Source of the DNA: QHXW01 sp035297145
Lineage (GTDB): Bacteria > Acidobacteriota > Terriglobia > Bryobacterales > Bryobacteraceae
Length of the DNA: 64,000 nt
Assembly: GCA_035297145.1 (NCBI GenBank)
Contig: DATGZN010000044.1
Location: 1-64,000 of the forward strand
Direction of reading: 5' to 3'
In this document: piece after piece, positions 34,922 to 44,358 of the stretch
How the letters are laid out: each line of letters starts with the position of its first letter
Numbering within the stretch: the first letter of the stretch is position 1
Notes under the pieces: model-generated
The model's database searches: none
Told to the model about the DNA's origin: nothing
The model's input: only the letters and a program-made list of their open reading frames with translations
Made by a program: the position numbers and the translations under genes

Positions 34922-36451
34922 TTACCTCGCGAGACGGACCGAAATCCGCTCGGCGACCGAATTGAAAGCCGCGCTCAGTTCCCCCGGATCGGGCGCATCG
35001 GCGAAATAGCCCACCGTCTGCACGCCGTTATTATTCTGTGCTGTCCAGTAGTTCTGAGCCGTTTGGCTGGGGTCGTTTTGCATCGTCGGGTCGTTCGCCA
35101 TCTTGCGCAGCAGCAAGGTGTCCGGCGGATCAGTGGGAGCATTGCCTTCGAGCGCGATCGTGTAGATCGTAGGCTTCAGAACGGCGTCCTGCCGGATAGC
35201 GGTCGCCATATTATCCACCGCGTTCACGGAACAAATTTCGATCTGTTGCGGACTGGTGACACTCAAGTTGCAGGCTTGCCCACCGTATGGCGCGTTCGGG
35301 TTGTTTTGGCTGTAGGTGCCGACGGTGGAATTGCCGTGAATGTCAGTCGTGGGCATGTTTTTGATATCGTTCGTCGGCGCGCCGCTAATCGCCGTATAAT
35401 TACTGCCCGACATTGAACAGCCCTGGGCTTGTGGGTTTGGTGCATTGCCGTCGGTTCCTGTGCCATCGACTTTGGTGGCAATCTCAATGCTCAGACCGGC
35501 CGTTGGGCCAGTCGGAAGTGGGCCGCCGGCCCATTGTTCCACTTCGCCTTCCAGTGTCGCCTTATTGGTATCACAACTACCCGGGTTTTTGCGCAGGTCT
35601 ATAGTTGAACCGCCCGCGCCACAGCTCTTGCAGTAGTACATCCCCGTAAGTCCGTTGGGCCTGCCATCGGTCATCAGCACAATCACATTCGCCCGTGTAC
35701 CGGAATTCGCAATCTGGAGCTGGTTATAAGCCTGGTACATTGCTTCGACTGTATTCGTGTTGCCCCCGCAAAGGCCGATCTGGCCGATTAACGACGCCGG
35801 AGTATTGCCGTTCGCGTCCGGCGTGGTGAAGGTTGTAGTGGGAGGATACGTGTACACGGATGATCCGAACACCACCAGGCCCACCATGTCGCGGCCCGGC
35901 GCGAAATAGTTCAGGAACTGCGTCGCGTCAGTAATCATGACGGCGCAGGCCGTCGTCCCTTGAAATGAATTCTTCATCGAGAACGAACGGTCCAGGACCA
36001 GCATCATGGCCACGTCACGCCGGCCGGCCTGAGATGACGCGGCGATCGTGGTCGAGTTCTGCCCAAGGACCCGGAGGAAGTAAAGAGGCGCAGTTAACGT
36101 GGCCGAGATGGTCACCGATCTGTAGTTCGGCGTGCTGACACTATCCACCGTGGGAGTAGCAAATTGAATGTTGCTGACTCCCCAGTACCCGGCGGGCATG
36201 TTGGCATTAAAAAACTTGGTGGCTTCCGTTTGCGCGTTCGCTGCCTGCGCTGCCGTGTTGGCTCCTTGCGCCAGCGCGCGCGCTCCCGCCAATGCGGCCG
36301 CGTCCACACCTTGCTGAAGCTTTCCGCGGATCATAAACAGGACGCCGACGTCAACAGCCAGTCCGACCAAGGGTATGCACACCAGCATGGTCAGGGCCGT
36401 CATAATGACTGCAAAGCCTTTTTGATTTTTCCTCGTGTTTCTTACTCGCAT
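34922..36451 (-). CDS. TadG-like pilus-assembly protein with von Willebrand A domain
   Basis: A 509-residue protein. The N-terminal segment QKGFAVIMTALTMLVCIPLVGL is a TadE/TadG-type membrane anchor. The remainder is a vWA domain with MIDAS motif LDRSFSM and later LMTDGRPNG. Cys pairs suggest disulfides. GGAGG lies 7 nt before the ATG at 36451; an upstream in-frame ATG was rejected for poor spacing. Third gene of the operon; it may act at the tip or as an adhesin in a Tad-type pilus, but no tadZABC genes are in the window. Confidence 0.87.
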   Translation of the reverse strand: MRVRNTRKNQKGFAVIMTALTMLVCIPLVGLAVDVGVLFMIRGKLQQGVDAAALAGARALAQGANTAAQAANAQTEATKFFNANMPAGYWGVSNIQFATPTVDSVSTPNYRSVTISATLTAPLYFLRVLGQNSTTIAASSQAGRRDVAMMLVLDRSFSMKNSFQGTTACAVMITDATQFLNYFAPGRDMVGLVVFGSSVYTYPPTTTFTTPDANGNTPASLIGQIGLCGGNTNTVEAMYQAYNQLQIANSGTRANVIVLMTDGRPNGLTGMYYCKSCGAGGSTIDLRKNPGSCDTNKATLEGEVEQWAGGPLPTGPTAGLSIEIATKVDGTGTDGNAPNPQAQGCSMSGSNYTAISGAPTNDIKNMPTTDIHGNSTVGTYSQNNPNAPYGGQACNLSVTSPQQIEICSVNAVDNMATAIRQDAVLKPTIYTIALEGNAPTDPPDTLLLRKMANDPTMQNDPSQTAQNYWTAQNNNGVQTVGYFADAPDPGELSAAFNSVAERISVRLAR

Positions 36452-36470
36452 GGACATCCTCCGAAATTCC

Positions 36471-37109
36471 TCAAAAGATTGCATTTTGATAAGTTGCTAG
36501 ACCGCCGAACACTCCTGGCACCGCCAAATCCGGCGCGGTTACGTAACTCTCCGCCAGGTAAGCAATTTCTCCATTATTCAAAGTCATCAAATTGGTGAAC
36601 GCGTCCGCCCGTGCAGTGGTATCGCTCTGATAGTTGGGCACGTCGCCGTTGGAGTTAATGGTGGCGGGACTGCCATAGGCGGTGGTGAAGAGCGAATTGT
36701 TACCGATCACAATTCGATTCATCACCACCACGTGGCCGCCGCAGTTGGTGCAAGATCCGGAATTGAGATACGTCAGCGTGGTGAGCACTACCACTCCGTA
36801 TCCTGAACTGCCGCCAGTGACGTTGCCGTTGGGGTTAGCGATGATATTCATTCCCTGGCCCAGATTCGCGATGCTTTGGCTGCTGCTGGACTGGGCGAAC
36901 AGGGCCTGGTTGGCTGCCACGGAGAAATCGACGCCACGCGAGTACATGTGGCCGATGTCACGCGTGAGCTGAACGGCTTCGACCGAGCGGATGATCGCGA
37001 AGCCATAGGTAAAAGTGCCGATGATCAGGGGAACCAGGAAGAAAGAGGACACAAGGACGAATTCAATCATCATCGATCCCCGTTCTCGCCGTTTTTGTGT
37101 TGTGTTCAT
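36471..37109 (-). CDS. TadE/F-like pseudopilin
   Basis: A 212-residue protein that starts MNTTQKRRERGSMMIEFVLV: a basic leader, then a single hydrophobic helix as in TadE. The conserved Glu five residues after GS is present (prepilin-peptidase-like cleavage likely). The soluble part is Asn/Thr/Gly-rich. AGGAGA precedes the ATG at 37109. Lies between two related genes with short gaps. Confidence 0.83.
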   Translation of the reverse strand: MNTTQKRRERGSMMIEFVLVSSFFLVPLIIGTFTYGFAIIRSVEAVQLTRDIGHMYSRGVDFSVAANQALFAQSSSSQSIANLGQGMNIIANPNGNVTGGSSGYGVVVLTTLTYLNSGSCTNCGGHVVVMNRIVIGNNSLFTTAYGSPATINSNGDVPNYQSDTTARADAFTNLMTLNNGEIAYLAESYVTAPDLAVPGVFGGLATYQNAIF

Positions 37110-37126
37110 GGCAATATCTCCTAGTT

Positions 37127-37636
37127 TTACGGGCACGTGGGTGGCGTGGGATTCACCGCCGCGGGGCATCCGGCAAGCGGGCATTGTTCCATCACGTCCG
37201 ACGCCGAGACACTGATGTTGATCGGGGCCGCGCTTTTGAGAATCGCGCCTAGCGGCGTGTACTGGTATCCGGTAATCGCGATCTGCAATATGTCGCCACC
37301 AGTGGCCGTTGTGACTGCTCCGCCGTAGGGGTCGAGATAGTTAATAGTCACTTGGCAAGAGGGTTTAGTGATAAATCCCATGGCGCTCGCTTGGACGACC
37401 TTGCCAATCGAGTCGCTCATGTAGTTGTCACCCGTCAGTAGTTGCTCGGTCACGCCAAATCGTACGCCGTCACGTGCGGCTTCCTGCAGCGTCGATTTGA
37501 TAAAGAGGGAAAGCGAGACATCCATCAGCAGAAAGATCAGGCCAAACATGAGTAATGTGATCATCCCCGCCTCGATCGTCTGGCTGCCTCTCTCCCGGCG
37601 GCGTCTTTCAGATTCTGGAATCGCGTTGGTCATCAT
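37127..37636 (-). CDS. TadE-like pseudopilin
   Basis: A 169-residue protein with ERGSQTIEAGMITLLMFGLI, the TadE leader and helix including the conserved Glu. First gene of the three-gene Tad-like operon. ATG 37636 or 37633; the Shine-Dalgarno is weak. A region with repeated gttaact motifs lies upstream at about 37700-37815. Confidence 0.82.
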   Translation of the reverse strand: MMTNAIPESERRRRERGSQTIEAGMITLLMFGLIFLLMDVSLSLFIKSTLQEAARDGVRFGVTEQLLTGDNYMSDSIGKVVQASAMGFITKPSCQVTINYLDPYGGAVTTATGGDILQIAITGYQYTPLGAILKSAAPINISVSASDVMEQCPLAGCPAAVNPTPPTCP

Positions 37637-37708
37637 CAGAAATCTCACTCGCCCCCTAAGACGAATGAAGCCCAATGATTCTTTAATTCCGTGGAAATTC
37701 TTTTTTTT

Positions 37709-37814
37709 GTTAACTGTAGACTGACGCGAAGTTGCCGCTTTTTACTAACTGATTTAAACGGAAATGAAAGATACTGCGCAAACAACCTCAGCTGGGGTTA
37801 ACTTTGGGTTAACT
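37709..37814 (-). promoter_or_regulatory. Upstream region with repeated gttaact motifs
   Basis: The 7-mer gttaact occurs at 37709, 37797 and 37808; the last two are 11 nt apart, one helical turn, within ggggttaactttgggttaac. The 9-mer ttactaact also occurs twice. The block lies between the rsmI stop and the Tad-like operon start and is AT-rich, fitting a binding site for a regulator of the Tad operon. Confidence 0.45.
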
Positions 37815-37880
37815 GAGTTTACTAACTTGTGGTAGTAGCCGGTTAGTCGGGATTGAATGACCGGCGACCGGTTTCTCGCG

Positions 37881-38708
37881 CTAACGCTTCTCGATCTGGG
37901 TCCGGCGATACACATCCCGCTTCGAAATCCGGCGCTCCCGCGCGACCTTCTTCATTGCCTCCATCCTGCCCATGCCACCACGAACGTACGCGTCAACCGC
38001 GTCCTCGATGGAGGTCAGCACAGTTGGCGGCGCAATGGCCCTCCCAATCAGCAGCGTAATCTCGCCCTTCACTGCCGGGCGCGCCGCCAGGGCCGCGCGT
38101 ACCTCGCCAGCCGTCCCGCGCAGAAACTCTTCGTGCACCTTGGTCAGCTCACGCGCAACCACCACCGGCCGCTCACCCAAAACTGTCTCGATGTCCCCAA
38201 GCGCTTCCACAATGCGATGGGGCGTCTCGTAGAAAATCAACGTCGCTGTTTCGTCCTTCACGGCCTCGATCGCTCGCACCCTTGGGCCGGACTTGGCCGG
38301 TAAAAAACCGCCGAAGGTAAACTCATCGGTCGGGAGACCCGATGCCGCGAGTGCCGCCACGAGCGCCGAAGGCCCCGGCACTGGCACGACGCTTATCCCC
38401 GCCTGGATGGCCGCATGCACCACCCGATAACCCGGATCGGAAACCAGCGGCATGCCAGCGTCGGAGACCAGCGCCACACTCTCGCCCGCTTGCATTCTCC
38501 GCAGCAGCTCTTCTGCGCGTGTGGCTTCGTTGTGCTCGTGGTAGCTCACTAGCGGCCTGGCGATGCCGTAGTGATCCAACAGTTTGCGCGTCTGGCGTGT
38601 GTCCTCACACGCGATCAGGCCGGCTTCCCGCAGTGTACGCACGGCACGGTAGGTGATGTCTTCCAGGTTGCCGATGGGCGTGGCAACCAGGTACAACGTG
38701 CCGCTCAT
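37881..38708 (-). CDS. rsmI: 16S rRNA (cytidine-1402-2'-O)-methyltransferase
   Basis: A 275-residue tetrapyrrole-methylase-fold enzyme. MSGTLYLVATPIGNLEDIT, CEDTRQTRKLLDHYGI and FYETPHRIVEAL are typical of RsmI. Methylates the 2'-OH of C1402 in the ribosomal P site using AdoMet. ATG at 38708 overlaps the preceding gene's TGA by 4 nt, confirming the start. Confidence 0.95.
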   Translation of the reverse strand: MSGTLYLVATPIGNLEDITYRAVRTLREAGLIACEDTRQTRKLLDHYGIARPLVSYHEHNEATRAEELLRRMQAGESVALVSDAGMPLVSDPGYRVVHAAIQAGISVVPVPGPSALVAALAASGLPTDEFTFGGFLPAKSGPRVRAIEAVKDETATLIFYETPHRIVEALGDIETVLGERPVVVARELTKVHEEFLRGTAGEVRAALAARPAVKGEITLLIGRAIAPPTVLTSIEDAVDAYVRGGMGRMEAMKKVARERRISKRDVYRRTQIEKR

Positions 38709-39535
38709 GCGTTTTCCAGTATCCGATAGTTCACCAGCTCCACACGCGATTCCTCGATGGCCCGCCGGGTTTCCGGCGCCGTCAACGCGGCGAGCTCTTC
38801 CTCGCGGCTTTCCTTGAGACGCGTCGGCGCGGCTTGTAGCTCCACCGTACATTTGCCGGGATGGCACATCAGCTCGGTCGAACCCTCCGGCAACGCCTGA
38901 ATGAGCGCTACCAGCTCACGCGTGCGAAAACGTCCCGTGATCTGGAATCCGGCGAAGTGATCGGTCGTCTTGCAGTGGCCCCGGGCCAGTACGCGTTGGA
39001 ATCGGCCGCGAACGAAGGTCAGGCCGCTGCTGGTGGCACGCTTGCCCCGAGGCGCAGTGCCGCGGGCCGCCGTGATGGGGAGGTCGAAAGGCCGCCGCAC
39101 CCACCGGATGCCAAACTCTTCCGCGATTCGCGTCACCGCTTCGAGCACCGGTGGCGCCAGATGGGTGTGTTTATGGGTATCGAGATGGGTCAAGTGTATT
39201 CCCGCGTCCAAGATGCGCCGCACTTGCGCCGCGAGTTCGTCGTATATCCGCAGCCGCTTGAGCGCAATCGCGGCCAGCAGCCGCGCGACGCTGGGAGGGA
39301 GAGGATCATGAGACCCAGCCAGCCCACGCCCGCCCACCAGGACCAGGTGCGCCCCGATATCGAGCGTGCGGTTCTCGCGCGCCAGTAGCACGGCATCTTC
39401 GAAGGCATCGCCGTTCGCCATGAGCGTGGTGGCCGTCAGAATTCCCCGCTGGTGCGCCTCGATGATCCCCTGGTTGACATCCCGCGTGAAGCCGAAGTCG
39501 TCGGCGTTCACCACCAGTTGTTTGCGGCTGCTCAA
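38705..39535 (-). CDS. ChbG/HpnK (YdjC-like) deacetylase
   Basis: A 276-residue carbohydrate deacetylase-like protein. NADDFGFTRDVNQGI carries the metal Asp, and HLTHLDTHKHTHLAP has the His ligands. The C-terminal half has the family's LMCHPG. Related enzymes deacetylate diacetylchitobiose or act in hopanoid synthesis; the substrate here is open. ATGA overlaps join it to mlaD upstream and rsmI downstream. Confidence 0.9.
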   Translation of the reverse strand: MSSRKQLVVNADDFGFTRDVNQGIIEAHQRGILTATTLMANGDAFEDAVLLARENRTLDIGAHLVLVGGRGLAGSHDPLPPSVARLLAAIALKRLRIYDELAAQVRRILDAGIHLTHLDTHKHTHLAPPVLEAVTRIAEEFGIRWVRRPFDLPITAARGTAPRGKRATSSGLTFVRGRFQRVLARGHCKTTDHFAGFQITGRFRTRELVALIQALPEGSTELMCHPGKCTVELQAAPTRLKESREEELAALTAPETRRAIEESRVELVNYRILENA

Positions 39536-40605
39536 AAGACTGAGAACTTGAGCTGCACGAACTTCTTCGGGTTGGCGCGCACCTGCTGCAGCATCAGCCG
39601 CAGCTCATTCGTGGCGCCGTTCATGCTGTCATACAGTTGCGGGTTCACCATCAGTTGCCCCAGCGTGCCCTGCCCTGAATTCAATTTGTCCAGGGTCGTG
39701 TCTACCTTGGCAAGCAGATGGACGAGGCTGCTGTGCAGAGTGTCATCCTTCAGCAGCTTGCCCGCCGTGCCCCGTCCGGCCTGCAGGTCCGCAAGCAACT
39801 GGTTGGCCTGCGCTGTCGTCTTCTTCAGATCGTCGAATAGCCCTTCGTCTTTCAGGAGTTTCCCGGCCGTGCCGCGCCCCTTCTGCAGATCCTCCAGCAA
39901 GGCATTAATTTTCTCTAGCGATGCGTGGAAATCCTGGTAGAGACCGTCTTCATTCAGCAGCCGGCTGAGCGTGCCCTTTCCCGTGCGCACCGCCGTCAGG
40001 ATCTGCTGCGTCTCCGCTACCGTGGCATTCAGGCGCGCAAACAGCTCTTCATCCTTAAGAAATTTGCCGATGTTGCCATGCCCGGCTTCTACGTAGCTCA
40101 GGATGTTGTTGACGCGCGTCAGTAGGCTCTGAAACTGCGCGAGCAGGCCGGCGCTTTGTGCCATCAGTTCCGGGATATCCTGGTTCGGCACGCTCCGTAT
40201 CTCGTCATTCGGTTGCACGTGCTCCGGGGCCGCGCCCTTGGTAATGTTGATGAACTTGTCGCCCAGCAGGTTGGCGGCGGAAATCCCGGCCATCGAGTCT
40301 TTGGGGATCTGGGTCACGTATTCGGTCCGGATCGACATGTCGACCTCCACAATGCGCTGCGGGTCCTTCGAATCGGTTAGCTTCAATGCCTCGACCATGC
40401 CGACTGGAATTCCGTTCAAGCGTACCGCCGCTCCCTCAGCCGTCCCCGAAGAGTCGGCCATGAACGTGCGCAACCGGAATGTGCGCGTGAAAAAATTCTG
40501 TTGTCCCGTGAGCAGAAAGATGAGGACGGCGATGATCAGCATGGCGGCCAGCGCCATGATTCCTACCCGCATCTGCGCAAAACTTACTTTTTGGGGATTG
40601 GCCAT
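39532..40605 (-). CDS. mlaD: MlaD/MCE-family lipid-transport protein
   Basis: A 357-residue protein: one N-terminal membrane helix, an MCE domain (VRLNGIPVGMVEALKL) and a long helical region. The helical part has three to four near-repeats of about 35 residues around GRGTAGKLLKDEGLF. MCE proteins build periplasmic channels for phospholipids. Starts 3 nt after mlaF. Confidence 0.93.
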   Translation of the reverse strand: MANPQKVSFAQMRVGIMALAAMLIIAVLIFLLTGQQNFFTRTFRLRTFMADSSGTAEGAAVRLNGIPVGMVEALKLTDSKDPQRIVEVDMSIRTEYVTQIPKDSMAGISAANLLGDKFINITKGAAPEHVQPNDEIRSVPNQDIPELMAQSAGLLAQFQSLLTRVNNILSYVEAGHGNIGKFLKDEELFARLNATVAETQQILTAVRTGKGTLSRLLNEDGLYQDFHASLEKINALLEDLQKGRGTAGKLLKDEGLFDDLKKTTAQANQLLADLQAGRGTAGKLLKDDTLHSSLVHLLAKVDTTLDKLNSGQGTLGQLMVNPQLYDSMNGATNELRLMLQQVRANPKKFVQLKFSVF

Positions 40606-40608
40606 CGC

Positions 40609-41433
40609 TTACCCGCCACTCTGCCTTCGGAATTTTGAGACATAGGGATCTGTCACCGCTTCCAGCTCAGCTTGCGTTCCCAGAAACACGATCTTCGCCT
40701 CATGCATCACAATGAACTTGGTGAGGTGCCGGTCCCCGTTCTCGCGCGCCGGGACGAGCTGGCCACTGTCCGGATTGTATCGAAAATTCGCCGTCAATAA
40801 CCCGTCCTGGAAACGATGGGTCACGATCAGCGTGGTCGTGTTGGCCAGATCGCGCTCTTTGATGAGGAGCGCCATGATGGTGTACGCCGTGATGGGATCG
40901 AGTCCCGCGGTGGGCGAATCGTACAGGACCAGCGGCGGTTCCGTGACCACGGCCCGTGCGATCGCCGCCCGGCGCCTCATGCCTCCGGATAACTCACTGG
41001 GGAAGCGCGCTAGCGTCTGGTCCAGCTCGACAAAGTGCAGCGCCTCTTTCACCCGCCGCTCGACATCTTCCGGAGGGCACTGGATCGCCTTTTGGTTCAC
41101 CAGGGGATAGGCTACGTTCTCCTTGATCGTCAGCGAATCGAATAGGGCGCTCTCCTGAAACAACATCCCAACCTTGCTACGAATACCGAAGAGCTCGTGT
41201 TCAGTCATGCGCGTGATATCTTCGCCGAATAAATAAACCGCTCCTGAATCCGGGCGCGCCAGGCCAAGGGCCGTCTTCAGTAGCACGGTTTTCCCACTAC
41301 TGGCGGCGCCCAGAATAATGCGCGTTTCTCCCTCGCAAACCTCGAACGAGACGTCGTCCAGAGCGCGCACGCCGTCAAACGACACGGTTACGTGCTCGAA
41401 TCGCACCACTGATTTGGCGCCGCTGGTGGCCAT
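40609..41433 (-). CDS. mlaF: MlaF-like ABC transporter ATP-binding protein
   Basis: A 274-residue ATPase. Walker A GAASSGKT, Q-loop MLFQESALFDSL, signature LSGGMRRRAAIARA and Walker B LVLYDSPTAGLD are intact. Works with MlaE and MlaD in phospholipid trafficking. ATG at 41433 shares one base with the mlaE stop (TGATG). Confidence 0.95.
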   Translation of the reverse strand: MATSGAKSVVRFEHVTVSFDGVRALDDVSFEVCEGETRIILGAASSGKTVLLKTALGLARPDSGAVYLFGEDITRMTEHELFGIRSKVGMLFQESALFDSLTIKENVAYPLVNQKAIQCPPEDVERRVKEALHFVELDQTLARFPSELSGGMRRRAAIARAVVTEPPLVLYDSPTAGLDPITAYTIMALLIKERDLANTTTLIVTHRFQDGLLTANFRYNPDSGQLVPARENGDRHLTKFIVMHEAKIVFLGTQAELEAVTDPYVSKFRRQSGG

Positions 41434-42212
41434 CAAGGAGAGGAAGAATTGGATACGAGCTGGCTGGTAAAGATGCGAGTCAGGACGAACGTCAGGATGA
41501 AGATCCAGACTGAAGCGGTGACCATGGCCTGGGTCGTGGCGCGGCCCACTCCCTGCGTTCCGCCTGCGGCGCGTAATCCGTAATAACACCCTACCAGGGC
41601 GATGATGAATGCAAAGACAAAGGGTTTGAGCAGGCCCTGTGTCAGGTCATTCCACTGCAGCGCCTGCCAGGCCGTTTGCCAATAGCGCGGTCCGTTGAGG
41701 TCAAGCAGTCCCGCCGCCACTGCGTACCCGCCGAATATCCCGATGAAATCGGAGATGACCGTGAGCAGCGGCAGAACCGTGCACGTCGCGATCAGCCGTG
41801 GGGTCACCAGCTTCTGAATGGGATCGGTGCCGAGAGCACGCATGGCGTCGATCTGTTCGGTCACTTTCATGGATCCGATTTCACTCGCCATGCCCGACGC
41901 ATTGCGCCCAGCCACCATCAGCGATGTGAGCACCGGACCTAATTCGCGGACCAAAGTGATGGCGACCGCCGTCCCCACCTGTCCTTGCTGCCCCCATTTG
42001 GCGAGAGCGCGGGCTAGCTGCAGCGCCATCACGGCGCCGCTGAAGAAACCGGTCAGCACCACAATCGGCATGCTTCCCACGCCGATGTAATCCATCTGCA
42101 GAAAGATGTCGTCGGAATAGTGCGGCTTGCGGAATATGTTGCGGATTGCCAGCCCCGCCAGCGTAAAGAAATCCTGCACCGCCAGAATGAGTCTGATTAG
42201 GAAACCGGGCAA
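41433..42212 (-). CDS. mlaE: MlaE permease
   Basis: A 259-residue integral membrane protein with about five helices; MEGxxx-type family block ARNASGMASEIGSMKVTEQI and ALGTDPIQKLVTPRL are the MlaE signature. First gene of a five-gene overlapping run mlaE-mlaF-mlaD-ydjC/hpnK-rsmI. Divergent from the P1 peptidase. Confidence 0.94.
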   Translation of the reverse strand: MPGFLIRLILAVQDFFTLAGLAIRNIFRKPHYSDDIFLQMDYIGVGSMPIVVLTGFFSGAVMALQLARALAKWGQQGQVGTAVAITLVRELGPVLTSLMVAGRNASGMASEIGSMKVTEQIDAMRALGTDPIQKLVTPRLIATCTVLPLLTVISDFIGIFGGYAVAAGLLDLNGPRYWQTAWQALQWNDLTQGLLKPFVFAFIIALVGCYYGLRAAGGTQGVGRATTQAMVTASVWIFILTFVLTRIFTSQLVSNSSSP

Positions 42213-43212
42213 CCCGAGTCCACCTCGCTCTCGATGCTACCATACAACTACGAAAGGACTTACCGACATTTTGGGCATTCGTGTGGGACATGCGTCCGAC
42301 TATGACGCGCTCACCGGATGCACGGTGATTCTGTGCGAAGCGGGTGCCGTCGGAGGCATCGATATTCGCGGTGCGGCCACCGGCACTGAAGAAATCGACG
42401 TGCTCCGCCCGGCGCATATTACCGATCGCGTCCATGCCGTCGTGCTGGCGGGTGGCAGCGCGTTCGGCCTGGAGGCGGCCTCGGGTGTGCGCCGCTATCT
42501 CGAACACCGCGGCGTTGGATTCCAAACCGGCGCAGCCGTGGTGCCGATTGTTCCCTGCGCCATCTTGTACGATTTGGCGATCGGCAAGGCTAACGTCCGG
42601 CCCACTCGCGAAATGGGCGAATCCGCGGCTGCTGCCGCAACCGATAACCCCGTCCAGCAAGGTGCTGTGGGCGCGGGAACGGGCGCCAGCGTCGGCAAAA
42701 TCTTCGGCATGGCGCAGGCCATGAAATCCGGCATCGGCTCGTTCACCGTGAGCTTGACTGAAACCGTGCGCGTGTCGGCGCTAGTCGCGGTGAACGCGTT
42801 TGGCGACGTTCTAGATCCGGAGACGGGTAAGTTGATCGCCGGCGCCCGCCGCGCCCGCAACAGTTCGGAACTCGCCGGCACGGAATCCGAAATGAAGCGC
42901 GGCGCGCGTGGTGGCTTTGGAAGGCAGAACACGACACTGGCCGTAGTGGCCACCAACGCCAGACTCTCCAAAGTTGGCGCCACGCGCCTGGCTGAAATGG
43001 CGAACCTGGGCATGGCACGCACTATCTTCCCGGTTCACACCGCTTTCGATGGCGATCTTTGTTTCGCTCTGTCCCTGGGCAACGAGTCCGCGGACCTGAA
43101 TACTCTCGGAGTTGCCGCCGCGGAGGCCGTGGCAAAATCAATCGTGCTGGCGGTCCGCAATGCGCCGGCACTCGGTGGCCTCCCCGGAATGGCTGGCCCC
43201 GAAAAAAAATGA
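42187..43212 (+). CDS. P1-family aminopeptidase (DmpA-like)
   Basis: About 341 residues. TDILGIRVGHASD is the family N-terminus; VLAGGSAFGLEAASGV and the autoprocessing site QNTTLAVVATNA (cleavage before Thr) are present. Homologues are self-cleaved N-terminal-nucleophile hydrolases acting as L-aminopeptidase/D-esterase. The start is uncertain: ATG 42187 overlaps mlaE; TTG 42271 would begin just before the conserved GIRVGH; a nearby ATG (42234) is in another frame. Confidence 0.85.
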   Translation: MSLIRKPGNPSPPRSRCYHTTTKGLTDILGIRVGHASDYDALTGCTVILCEAGAVGGIDIRGAATGTEEIDVLRPAHITDRVHAVVLAGGSAFGLEAASGVRRYLEHRGVGFQTGAAVVPIVPCAILYDLAIGKANVRPTREMGESAAAAATDNPVQQGAVGAGTGASVGKIFGMAQAMKSGIGSFTVSLTETVRVSALVAVNAFGDVLDPETGKLIAGARRARNSSELAGTESEMKRGARGGFGRQNTTLAVVATNARLSKVGATRLAEMANLGMARTIFPVHTAFDGDLCFALSLGNESADLNTLGVAAAEAVAKSIVLAVRNAPALGGLPGMAGPEKK

Positions 43213-43280
43213 GAGAATTTCCCACACCCGTCCACTAAACCAGTTCTCATCATTCATCGCTGCACGCGTCTTAGTAGCCG

Positions 43281-43844
43281 GTGGCTCAAGTCGGCGAGGG
43301 TGCTGTGTTTATGGAGCTTGATCCACGAAGCCGCGTTTCCGCCCCTGTGCCGGATGAGGCCCGCCTGGCTGAACTGGTGAAATCGATTCGCGAAGGCGTC
43401 GCGGACGGAAGAGCCGATTTGCATCGCATCTTTTACCCGGGCGCTTGCTTTCTAATCCGGCGCCGGCTGGGCCGTTATGACGTTGATGCGCAGGTGCAGT
43501 CAGTGCTCGGTGCCGTGTTTCGGAAGATCCGCGAGGACGATTCGGTTGATGGCAAAAACTTACCCGGTCTGGTGAGGCGGATTCTTGTGCAGAGCTTCCC
43601 AGCCAACACGAACGGAAATGTCGGTAAGGATGGCGTAGACCGTCCCGCCGTCTCAGTCGCCGCAGGAATTCTGGAGGCCATGTCTCCAGTAGAGCGAGAC
43701 GCCCTAAGGCGGTGTTACGTACTCGGCGAGCCGCCGGAGTCCTTTTTGAACACCCTCAGGCTGACCCCGGACCAGTTTCGCGCGATCCGGTTACGGGCAT
43801 GGGCCGAGTTCAGTACAAAAACACACGAGAGAAATGTTGCGTAA
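43281..43844 (+). CDS. ECF sigma-like regulatory protein
   Basis: A 187-residue protein with two helical regions: LHRIFYPGACFLIRRRLG with sigma2-like character and a C-terminal LSPVERDALRRCYVLGEPPE-type helix-turn-helix in the position of sigma4. The resemblance is weak and the DNA-contact residues cannot be judged. It is followed by a zinc-finger protein typical of sigma partners. Confidence 0.6.
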   Translation: MAQVGEGAVFMELDPRSRVSAPVPDEARLAELVKSIREGVADGRADLHRIFYPGACFLIRRRLGRYDVDAQVQSVLGAVFRKIREDDSVDGKNLPGLVRRILVQSFPANTNGNVGKDGVDRPAVSVAAGILEAMSPVERDALRRCYVLGEPPESFLNTLRLTPDQFRAIRLRAWAEFSTKTHERNVA

Positions 43845-43989
43845 CAAACTTGTTTTCATTACTTGGTGAAAACTTATTGAGAACCTCCCCCGCTTGGCGC
43901 CACTCCAAGATCAGAAAAAGATGAACCCCACCTTCCCATAATACGGCTTCGCGCTCCCACGTTTGGGGGTGGAGGGGGAAAGGGTATAC

Positions 43990-44217
43990 ATGGAGAACGA
44001 ACAACATCCTAGCGAGGAAGTCCTGGAGCGTTATTTATTCGGCTCACTACGGGAGCAAGAAGTCGAGCAACTGGAAGAGCACCTTCTCGTATGTCATTCC
44101 TGCATTGAGACAGCGGAGCAACTCTTGTCTTTTGTGCAATCGCTCCGCAGCAGCCTGGGATCCAGTCGCAAGCTTAAGGTGCGGGCCGCCGGTCGAGACG
44201 CCGTGCTCGACCGCTGA
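43990..44217 (+). CDS. Zinc-finger (anti-sigma-like) protein
   Basis: A 75-residue protein: HPSEEVLERYLFGSLREQEV plus HLLVCHSCIE, the HxxxCxxC zinc-binding anti-sigma fold without a membrane segment. GGAGGGGGAAAGGG precedes the ATG at 43990. Probably the partner of the sigma-like protein just upstream. Confidence 0.78.
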   Translation: MENEQHPSEEVLERYLFGSLREQEVEQLEEHLLVCHSCIETAEQLLSFVQSLRSSLGSSRKLKVRAAGRDAVLDR

Positions 44218-44358
44218 CGGAATCGGCGTGGAAGCGCCGAAGTCTCGCAAAATCAGCGTATTAACTTTATTCAGTATTGCCGCACGCAGCCGCGAGAGCG
44301 ATACCTGAGAGAGAGGTAGCAGGCGTAGAGCCTGCGCCTCTTCCTCTAAGGAGACCTC

